DNA from: Isohypsibius dastychi
Taxonomy: Eukaryota > Tardigrada > Eutardigrada > Parachela > Isohypsibiidae
Reading direction: 5' to 3'
NCBI GenBank assembly: GCA_034696485.1
Contig: JAQIWT010000060.1
Coordinates: forward strand, 1-43,063
Length of the DNA: 43,063 nucleotides
Part shown: positions 37,101 through 43,063 of the stretch, piece by piece
Layout: the number at the start of each line of letters is the position of its first letter
Numbering within the stretch: position 1 is the first letter of the stretch
The notes under the pieces: model-generated
Told to the model about the DNA's origin: nothing
Database searches by the model: none
Seen by the model: only the letters and a program-made list of their open reading frames with translations
Program-made: the position numbers and the translations under genes

Positions 37101-39199
37101 TCATTTCGAACCGAGGAGTCCCCGAAGTCAATGTCGGTCACGCCCCCTTGGTCGACACCGCCTGTGACACCGACTCCGGTGATGGGGACCAGTACCCCCG
37201 GTACCGTGACACCACTACCTGCGTTGAAGGAGCTCCCTGAACCGTCATCTAGCTCTGCATGGAAGAAGCCTGACCAGAACGTCACCACCCCCTGGGGTAG
37301 AAGCTGGATGAACAAGGACATTAAACAAGACGGCACATATAGTCCGGTAGAGTACACGTTGAAGACTGATGAGACGCACCGTCAAGAGCTCCGAGGTCAG
37401 ATTGACTCCCCGGAAGAAGAGGTCCATGAGAAAATCACAGAGACCGTTAGCCGAAGACTGAAAGCCGGAGTGGAATCGGATGCTGCCAGGGACTATTTCT
37501 ACGGCAAACAGACCCCTGGGGGGAAAGTGGAGATTGTCACTGAGAAAGACACTACTGAAGAGGTTGTGAAGAACTACAAGAAACATACCAGAAAAGAGAC
37601 TACGACGTCATCTGGGCATAGTAGTCGTGCTTCATCCGCGATGGACGAACATCAGAAAACTACTACAAGGCCAACTTCAGCTTCTCCGTCGAGATATCAC
37701 GCGGATCCAGCGCAGCTTGAGAGAGTTAACGAGAGCTTACGGAAATCTGATGAGAGAACCTATAACTACTTGGAGCAGTCGGTTGATCAGATTCACCGAA
37801 ACGCGCAGACTGTCCTAACTCAACCGCAGTTCCCGACCCACAGTTACACTTTCGCAAAAGACCAGAACACCCGTAACGAGGTTTATGGTGACCTGTTGTC
37901 TCCAGAAGAGGAGGTCGTTGAAAAGATCACCGAAACGGTTACAAGACGCCGTTACGAAGACCAAAGTCCTTCGCGTGAACGAGTTCCAATCGATCATTCG
38001 AAACTGCAACAAACTGGGGAGAACCTTCGGAGACCTGATCAGGAGACTATGAAGACTCTGGATAAAGCTGTGGAGAAAATTCAGATGGACGCCCAGACCA
38101 CGTTAACCGAAGGGAGAACGAGTCGAAAAGTGACAACCACAGTTGATGAGCAACCTGATTGGGTCAAGCAAGCGGAGGACCGAAAGAAGCGCCAAGTACC
38201 GAACTTGAGTTTCCGACCGGACAAGTACGCTAAGAAAGACGTTCCGAGGTCTTTGGAAGTTACAAAGGAGGAAGACGCACTGGAAGCCTTATTGGAAAGG
38301 TCATCAGTCTCGAGCAAAAACAAGGGCTCTCCAGAGGGTTCGCCGTCTTCGTTGCGGAAATGGGGGAAGGAGCAAGTGTTGTCGCCTGCTGAAAAACCGA
38401 AAACTCAGACATCTGATGAGTCTCTGTCGAATAAGACCTACCGCAGGAAAACTACCGAAACGAAGAATGTTATTGAAGAGAGCCGGTTTCATAGTGAGCA
38501 AGGATTACTGGATGCGCTGAATAATTCAGGGAGTGGCGAGGATGAGTCCAACTTGACCTCAACCATGTCGCAGAGTCTTCCATCACTTGCGCATATGAGG
38601 AGAATGGATCACGAGCAGCTGAACCAGTACTGCAGGGAGAATCCAGATGCAGTCAGCATGGAAGAACTGCGAAAAACTAGCCGAACTGTGACGACTCAAG
38701 ATGGCAGCGAGAGGGAAACAAGAGATGTCGCGACTTCCAAGTATGAATTTAAATTCGTGTTTCTCAGTTTTATAGGCTCTGAGCTTTTGTTTTTTGATCT
38801 GCAGACGTGCGGATATGGGCCCACTAGAGACGCATCGAACCAAGCGTATAGTTGTTCGCAAGTTGGTTGATGGGGAATGGAGGGATGTTGCGGTTCACGA
38901 AGAAGATGTTCCCGTGGATGATGACCATACTCTACCACCTGTGGTTGAGCATCCCACTGACAGATTATTGGCTGATCTTCAGCGGAAAGATGATGATGAA
39001 TGGAGCTTGACTGATGCTGTTATTGAGGAGACTACAACTACAAGGTAAAAGATAGTTTTAACGGAGTCACGAAAGTTCTTCTGACGTAGTGCTATCTAAC
39101 TGACACACTTGTGTTTTCAGAACCATTCGTCGCGTTGAAGAGGAAGAAGAAGATATCATATCTCTGGCTTCTACGGATATCAGTAGCCGACTTGGATAA
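19115..39199 (+). CDS. Giant modular repeat protein, 4008 codons (long isoform), unrecognised family
   Basis: I do not recognise this protein with confidence. Exons: 19115-19222, 19589-19616, 19689-19834, 19904-20110, 20649-20900, 21399-21593, 21838-21900, 22447-24057, 24903-24950, 25018-25119, 26094-26211, 27061-27179, 27266-27384, 27771-28275, 28422-29346, 29524-29642, 30075-30639, 30698-30816, 30874-31545, 31603-31852, 32096-32220, 32278-33051, 33111-33884, 33939-34604, 34665-35456, 35510-35768, 36694-38740, 38805-39044, 39121-39199. All 28 junctions keep phase and the sum is divisible by three. Start MVVATEPNKVITAI; end ISSRLG. There is no signal peptide or membrane segment, so it is probably intracellular. 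It is highly charged, with several internal repeat families (see separate entries), suggesting a structural scaffold. Size and nematode context recall PAT-12 or other epidermal attachment proteins; this is a guess. Individual small exons are less certain than the large ones. The 925-nt gap before 36694 doubles as an alternative 3' exon. Confidence 0.85.
22161..22202. repeat. Two perfect 21-bp tandem units in an intron
   Basis: GATTTTTTCTACTAATGTAAT occurs twice back to back, followed by a diverged third partial copy (AATCTACCAATGTAATG). It lies in the intron 21901-22446 of the giant gene. An upstream CCTACATTAGTG could pair with the CTACTAATGTA part to form a hairpin. Confidence 0.6.
22520..23970 (+). 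repeat. About 50-residue TVEDRFRY protein repeats in exon 8 of the giant gene
   Basis: The 1611-nt exon (about residues 334-870) encodes a series of related units. The full units run: VEKTTVEDRFRYQQP, then a Ser/Thr/Pro linker, then STTETREEVRRREELRKYQN, then a short Asn/Pro-rich stretch. Four units are well preserved and at least four more are divergent (INIEDRYRY, TNIEDRYRY, TELEERYR, VTIDDRYRV). The RREEL(R/Q)(K/R)Y segment looks helical and strongly charged. It is encoded in one exon, so these repeats arose by duplication within an exon, unlike the downstream cassettes. Confidence 0.85.
26422..26772. mobile_element. Foldback (MITE-like) element in an intron of the giant gene
   Basis: The arm 26422-26535 (starting ACCCGCTTTAACGAGTCCGC) is the reverse complement of about 26659-26772 (ending GCGGACTCGTTAAAGCGGGT), with roughly a dozen mismatches by eye over about 112 bases. 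Weaker pairing continues inward towards about 26555 and 26640, leaving a loop of some 85-120 bases. The element is inside the intron 26212-27060. No coding capacity remains, and short open frames on both strands simply mirror each other. Target-site duplications were not identified. A transcript would form a long hairpin. Confidence 0.75.
28040..28930 (+). repeat. FxEE...DVSxxLGLD protein repeats in exons 14-15 of the giant gene
   Basis: Spaced motifs share the pattern F-(H/D/E)-E-x3-x(4-6)-(D/E)-V-(S/N)-x2-(L/M)-x-L-(D/E). Examples: VTFHEERDHRKDVSVNLHLE, IVFDEIREPPPREVSVNLKL, FRFEEEVKRDREVNFIMGLD, VVFHEDREVVKDVSIQLGLD and IQFEETRVIPAARDVSFVLG. A sixth, weaker one is VQYQERRESVRQISVSYEI. After them come two copies of RFHEETRKTE(R/I)YEE...EMRADVD. 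The repeats cross the exon 14/15 boundary. Alternating hydrophobic residues in DVSxxLGLD suggest a beta strand. I know of no named domain with this pattern. Confidence 0.75.
31135..35387 (+). repeat. 30 copies of a 19-residue PPLTxxQQxxLL protein repeat
   Basis: Five exons each encode exactly six contiguous 57-nt units with no insertions: 31135-31476, 32542-32883, 33375-33716, 34203-34544 and 35046-35387. The consensus is xPPLTxxQQxxLLxxxxEI; examples are FPPLTPDQQRQLLTGSEEI, IPPLNQDQQVELLETTTLI and RPPLTREQQTQFMTSVAEI. Proline-proline followed by L-(T/S) looks like a helix N-cap, with QQ and LL in a one-turn-plus helix, so each unit is probably one short amphipathic helix joined by an extended E-I-x-P-P linker. 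Unit n of one exon matches unit n of the others best, so the six-unit array was duplicated as a block. I know no named repeat of this form. Confidence 0.92.
35457..35509 (+). other. Probable GC-AG intron in the giant gene
   Basis: The exon ending CAGACAGAG is followed by GCAAGT, and the next exon begins after TTGTAG with GAGGACGACGAG. Only this junction joins the phases and continues the module D sequence (EDDEMTLIAKRKKELGTWGR), which matches EEEERTLLVNRKEKTSPWER and EDEERTFVMRRKDRVSAWER after the intron in sister cassettes. No GT donor nearby gives an open frame. Without splicing, a TAA at 35478-35480 ends the frame. Confidence 0.75.
35510..36580 (+). CDS. Alternative 3'-terminal exon of the giant gene (short isoform C-terminus)
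   Basis: If the donor TATG|GTAAGG at 35769 is not used, exon 26 reads on in frame for another 270 codons to TGA at 36578-36580, giving an isoform of about 3490 residues. The extension has a protein-like composition distinct from the repeats: rich in Ser, Arg, Glu, Trp, Tyr and Phe, with two related segments, TYQERLAEGADYSRLF and SFEERLMSGSSYQNLM, and a basic Glu/Arg end (EEEKRRRLSRQILH). A chance open frame of this length in this composition is unlikely. Against it, no AATAAA was seen between 36581 and 36693. An intron-retention or alternative-end form is the simplest reading. A further possibility is an additional coding exon with an undetected donor. Confidence 0.6.
   Translation, partial: EDDEMTLIAKRKKELGTWGRSQLDTEVTSSSAHRPVRKDFNLPKGSAFEKSEVVEESSQVDRRSESFLKKKLGHDLRAGWERHVNYGKVSDFAREPVPVRFSRAALEDSSSWNYLYSELSSSIEKVPKVLDFATYQERLAEGADYSRLFSYVEDWDAQDPLPNDWEDSASLNSDFFFQLERTRSPSFRKLERWKNSPGRVKLDSSWINAESPRFGEPGTEPETFRPRSYSAAPHISTSDRPLFYRRTSKYEITSFEERLMSGSSYQNLMMSKGDSEPDDSEVEEDIALSVCSASTYRAKDAFSRHRLVRYSPRFNRRSFLAGKGHHWDRIKWQARCEKLARQEEEKRRRLSRQILH
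36694..38740 (+). repeat. Large penultimate-region exon with paired SPEEEV..KITETV modules
   Basis: This 2047-nt exon (about residues 3221-3902) starts GGTATSKDIELNEKKW. It carries two more copies of the GF(T/M)Y(E/Q)AT module (FSGFMYEATMDGHG and LGTYGFTYQATLDGSE), a Thr/Pro-rich stretch (PPWSTPPVTPTPVMGTSTPG), and a module D-like WGRSWMNKDIK. Two SPEEEV(V/H)EKITETV(T/S)RR segments follow (near 37410-37460 and 37900-37950), each before a LR(K/R)(S/P)D(E/Q)(R/E)T-x-L-x(2-3)-V-(D/E)-(Q/K)-I helix that is followed by a DAQTTLTE-like sequence. The last third is Ser/Lys-rich with KRQVPNLSFRPDKYAKKDVP. All suggest a structural or docking role; no enzyme motif is seen. Confidence 0.75.
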
Positions 39200-39473
39200 A
39201 ACAATTTTGTTGCGCTCTTGTTGGAATATTACATTGTTCATGTGCCATCTACGCTCTCTGTTGCAACTAGGAAATTTTATGAGCTTGATGTTGCCTGATT
39301 GTAATTTGTGTTATACTGTATGTTAGGTTTTGTAAGCTTGATTAACCTTGGCTGTAACAAAGTTCAATATGCTGCTCAAAACAATATCAATAACCGGAAA
39401 TTTACATGTGGCCATTCCGTCTGACTGCGGTGCTTCGGATCGAATCCTTTCGTATACCAGAAATATTTTGACA

Positions 39474-39479
39474 AATAAA
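39474..39479 (+). other. Candidate poly(A) signal of the giant gene
   Basis: AATAAA lies 275 nt after the TAA stop at 39197-39199 and before the convergent gene that ends at 39614. It is the first AATAAA downstream of the stop, and the spacing is normal for a 3' UTR. Confidence 0.6.
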
Positions 39480-39613
39480 GATAACGCCTTCAACCACGAT
39501 GACCATCAAAAACGACTTTCACGATAACCGAATCTTGATTTTCTAGACGCTGCACTCATGCTTTTTAAACACGACATTCCACAAGAAGCCGAACTCCCAA
39601 ACGAAGTATTCCT

Positions 39614-40772
39614 TCATGTCGGGTGATTTTCGTTGCCCATCATTCCAACATGAGTGATATTGCTCCCACATGTCATAATCCAGTCACAATCGTCAATAGA
39701 TGCGCACGTTGCCCACTGGCGTTTTCCTGGTGGGACGCCTCGTTTCTGTGTATAGCACCACTCTGAGTCCGTTCCATCGGTTTTGTGCAAATACGACCAA
39801 CAAGTCCCTTTCCAGCATCCACACTTGTAGTTCAGCCTTTCACCTTCATATGTGAAGAGCGACGAACATTTGGCGACAGAAGTGGTATCGTGACCAGGGA
39901 CTAGAAAAAATGTGAAAAATGCATCCAGTGTGTAATGTGGTTTTGAAACGTGGTTTTGAGCAAGGAGGAATAGTACTAAGTCACCTGTGCTTGGGATATA
40001 GTGAGTCGACACGACAGTTGTGTCTAAAACAATCAACCCTCCAAGTTCGTATCTTTGGAGTCGACATGTATTAAACTCTGGAGAGTACACAGTTACTCCA
40101 CATGCTGGATGAGCCAAGCAAAGGTCATCACACAGCTGCTCGGTCCAGTAACTCCCAAGCAAGTCCCCCAACGGCTTGTTATCGAATAAGATATCTGTCC
40201 CACTCAGCCGGACACCGGGAATTTTCGAGGAGTTTTTGCTGATCGTACTGACGACTGAAAACTCATCGACCGAACGCAGAAATTTTATTGCAGTGGATGC
40301 AGAATATCCTGTGCACAACTGCGCAGTCTCATCGAACTCAGCTATCGCACACCCTTGAGGCTTGTTATCCGAGCATGTCAGCGAGCAGTGTTCCTTGCTA
40401 ATTGATGGCTTTTTCCACAGTTCCTGTCCTCTCCCAGCGAAAATCCTCACCCCGTCAACTGGCTTTGGAATTCTGTGTGCCACTGCAGGGATTCCTGCGA
40501 TTCCAAGCAAATTTTCGAGAGGATTACGATGAGCTGAAATGCAGTGAGTTTGCTTGTACCTCGAGATGTAATAGGTGGAGGTGGTCCTTCGAACTCAACA
40601 TCTGCAAAGAGCAGTCGTTTAGATGCTCATAAGCTCAACCAACGCAGATGCTGATGTAAGTAAACCGTAGCTCGTAAGAATGAAGTACTTAACCCTCTAC
40701 TGGCGAAGGAAAACTATTGATTCCGATTGAGTTGAGCCAAATGAGAAACACAGTGTATTTCGAAGGCCACAT
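39614..40772 (-). CDS. Secreted cysteine-rich protein with two PAN/apple-like domains
   Basis: Exons from high to low coordinate: 40772-40694, 40601-40560, 40533-39985, 39900-39614, joining in phase to 318 codons. The N-terminus MWPSKYTVFLIWLNSIGINS is a plausible signal peptide, so the product is probably secreted. Next come two similar units with a four-cysteine apple/PAN-like pattern: HCSLTC...GCAIAEFDETAQLC (exon 3) and LCDDLCLAHPACGVTVYSPEFNTC. The last exon encodes a different Cys/Trp-rich module, CGCWKGTCWSYLHKT, then SEWCYTQKRG, QWATC and DDCDWIMTCGSNI. PAN domains bind protein or carbohydrate; the ligand here is unknown. The assignment rests on cysteine spacing by eye. The first two small exons are less certain than the last two. 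The 84-nt intron 39901-39984 is open in frame, so without splicing a longer uninterrupted frame would be read. Confidence 0.75.
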
Positions 40773-43032
40773 CTCTGGATGCAGAGTGGTCAGAAAGAGA
40801 CAGAGGCCAGGTTTCACCGGGTCTGTAAAAACGGGGAAATAGTGATACTGTAGTAGTTTGTTGTTTTTGAACCTTAGTGTGCAGGCTTATCAATGTGATC
40901 AAGTTTTTGTCTGATTCTATCGCAAGTTCAAAGTTAAATCTGAGCTCTAACCGAGAAACTGCGATATCAATCACCGAAGCTTCTCCTTCAACCGTAATGT
41001 CTCAAGTTGCAACATAACTAACGTTACACTGTTCAGGTGCAAGAGGATTCTGCTCATGACCTTTTGTTCGTTCATGCGACTTGGAAGTACAAAACTCCAA
41101 AGTATGATTTGGTACAATATGATTCTGATACGGACGGGGTGCACATAAGTTGTAAATCTAATATCGGGAGTAATTATCACACATGATGAATCGTTGGATG
41201 TTTGTGATAGTGTAGCACACCAAGTGTACTGGCAAACTGGACATTAATCACAGTCGATATTCTGGGAAGAATACGTTGGGGGTCTTGGCATCTCGTGAAT
41301 TATAGTCAGGATAAATTTTGGCCATTTTTCGCGATATCAATGGGCTTCAAAACTCCTGGCCATATTTTGATAGTATCTCGAACCAAAAACACTGAGTGGT
41401 CTGTAACAGCTGAAAGACAAACAATAACCGGTTGAGCATCCGCCCACCTGGCAAAAGTTCGTTTGATTGAGGCAGGGAGGGAGATGATGATGATCGGAAA
41501 GTGCGGAGAAGACGCGGAAAGCGATGAATCACGGTCTTTGATCTGCAAGTGAGAGATGCTTTCGTTTTTCAAGATGTTACGCTAGAGACATAAATAAGCA
41601 GGCTCGGTAGTTTATACATGCCCCGCAGGCGGAAAGTGTTGAATAGAATACCTGTTGCTTCTTACTTACTTTAAACTCTCATTCATGCGAAACCAGAGTG
41701 CGTCTTGACCATTTCTCCGAAAACTCAGCTGGACGCAGCTGGATTTCACTTTTACGCGTTTCGCGGATGGAATCTCTCGATTGATTCGGCTACAAATCCG
41801 ACGCGCACGAGAGGAGCGCTTCATCTGCATGAGCAAGATTGATGGTTACCACTGGATGGGAATTTGCGGTGCAGATGTTTTGTTGCACGCTTTGGTTGAG
41901 AGACGAACGAACTTTTGTGAGATCACTCTGACTCTCTCTTTGGGAAGTAAGCGAGACCAGCTCATCTCTTGGATTCAACTACACTTACCGATCATCAAAC
42001 CTTGACGGATAAAATAACAGCTCGTGCATCGTGTCTTATTTTATTGATTTGTTTGGACGGAAGGGTCAATCGCGGACAGTTATTACGGGTCAATTATTTG
42101 TTCACGGGGAGAGTGGATTATTTTGTTTTTTATATTTCGGAATATTTGTATGATGAATTGAAATGACCAGTCCATTAATCAGAGTCCGGATTTTGTATCT
42201 TGGATGCGCAGTACCGAAAAACACGAAGGAAGGGCTCCAGGTAAAATATGCAATACCGTATTTTGATTTTGAATCAACAGGTGGTTTTCCATAAAACGTA
42301 ATTACAATAGAGTTTTGCCACCGCAACACGTACTTCGTTATACGAGTCAACAGGTGGTTTTTTTAGTTGAGCTGTTTTTGGAAGTGTTTAGTATTTGGAA
42401 GTATTTTTGGAGAAAATGATGTTTGTTGATTTAAGATGTTTTGTTCAAACTGAAATTACAGCATTGATCGCAGTTGAATAAGGTGGATGGAATCAGATCA
42501 AATTCAAAGTGGTGTAAACTGCCGACAAAGCTTGTTTGAGTTGATCTTTAATTTAGAGAAAAGGTTAGAATTGCCGAGCAAGCATTTCATTGCCTTTCGC
42601 ATCCATTTGACCAGAAAATTCCAACGTCGTAGAATAGGACTAAATTTGGCCATTCTTTTCTCAGCCATTTGCGGCGACGTAAGCTGCGTACCGCTTCAGT
42701 ATTCAAAGTGCAATACACCTACAATTAAAGTGACAATAAGTGCCGAGTCGATAATATTCGTTGCTATTATTAACCACTTAGGCGCATTTCCACAGCTGTG
42801 GTTTTTTAGCTCGCAGGATGAACATGGCGAAAATACATCGACGTCTGGTTCACCTGCTTGTTAGAAACTTTTCGCAGAAAGGGTTTTTCGGAAAATTTAA
42901 ATTTCAGCTGTACTTAAGTTGCTAATTCTGTACCTGTTTTGATCAGATACTTTATTACCTCATATAGAAAAGTGTGAAAAGCAATTCTGCGCGCAATCTG
43001 GACTGTTTATCATACTGCTGTTAAACGCTGCC

Positions 43033-43033
<1 letters not shown>
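40773..43033. other. Intergenic region, no gene supported
   Basis: The first part should hold the promoter of the minus-strand secreted-protein gene. Open frames of up to 125 codons (for example 42487-42864, plus) show no family resemblance and no convincing splice sites. A TCAACAGGTGGTTT sequence occurs at about 42274 and again at about 42346, each with a CAGGTG E-box. A partial gene extending past the window cannot be excluded. Confidence 0.4.

Positions 43034-43063
<30 letters not shown>
43034..43063. repeat. Poly-C tract, 30 or more C, truncated by the window end
   Basis: Thirty uninterrupted C residues follow CTGCCT and run to the last base, so the true length is unknown. Long mono-C/G tracts are a real feature of C. 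elegans chromosomes, but a homopolymer exactly at a sequence end may also be an assembly or read artefact. Confidence 0.8.

Noticed and set aside
11595-39199. dog-1 and the giant gene as one operon
   Set aside because: The gap is about 1.5 kb, far above the usual spacing of about 100 nt in nematode operons.
19115-39199. Naming the giant gene pat-12
   Set aside because: The idea rests on size, context and likely nematode specificity only; I cannot recall or compare the PAT-12 sequence reliably.
39430-39460. tRNA-like GGATCGAATCC word
   Set aside because: No acceptor or anticodon stem can be formed around it and it lies in the 3' UTR of the giant gene.
42487-42864. 125-codon plus-strand open frame
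   Set aside because: No recognised motif, no clear promoter or poly(A) signal, and composition like non-coding DNA.
1-43063. CRISPR arrays, bacterial-type operons or prophage genes
   Set aside because: Spliced metazoan genes dominate and no direct-repeat/spacer pattern was seen.

Overview
The window is nuclear DNA of an animal, most probably a nematode. Three multi-exon genes have short GT-AG introns (many 53-90 nt) next to a few long ones. Two of them encode recognisable metazoan proteins, a Tbx2/3-type T-box factor and a FANCJ/BRIP1 (DOG-1) helicase. The splice acceptors are less uniform than the strict TTTTCAG of Caenorhabditis elegans, and the genes have many introns, so a nematode outside the close elegans group is likely; the species cannot be fixed from the sequence. 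The exon models below were built by hand: each junction was chosen for consensus splice sites, preserved reading phase and, where possible, similarity to the family or to a sister repeat.

Layout. 1-3106: no gene seen; a three-copy tandem repeat of about 145 bp lies at the left edge. 3311-9361 (minus): tbx-2-like gene, ten exons, 558 codons, with a 2.5-kb intron holding a degenerate inverted-repeat block. 9362-11594: divergent intergenic region with the promoters of both flanking genes. 11595-17533 (plus): dog-1/FANCJ-like helicase, sixteen exons, 1082 codons. 17534-19114: intergenic region and 5' leader of the next gene. 19115-39199 (plus): one giant gene, 29 coding exons joining in phase to 4008 codons, with an alternative 3' end that stops at 36580. 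39614-40772 (minus): four-exon gene for a small secreted cysteine-rich protein, convergent with the giant gene. 40773-43033: no gene supported. 43034-43063: 30 consecutive C at the very end of the window.

The giant gene is the novel object. It has no signal peptide or membrane segment and I recognise no catalytic domain. It is built from at least five internal repeat families: about 50-residue TVEDRFRY repeats in one 1.6-kb exon, a FxEE...DVSxxLGLD repeat, a GTYGFxYMTHVNPQ module, a FSTPEEE linker module, and a 19-residue PPLTxxQQxxLL repeat present as 30 units (six in each of five exons). Exons are arranged as duplicated phase-compatible cassettes, two of which are both exactly 774 nt. It looks like an intracellular scaffold or cytoskeleton-associated protein. 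The nematode-specific hemidesmosome protein PAT-12 is a possible relative, but I could not confirm this.

The neighbours do not form an operon: strands and spacings differ and functions are unrelated. One link is worth noting. DOG-1 protects poly-C/poly-G tracts from deletion in C. elegans, and this window carries both a dog-1 homologue and a 30-C tract.
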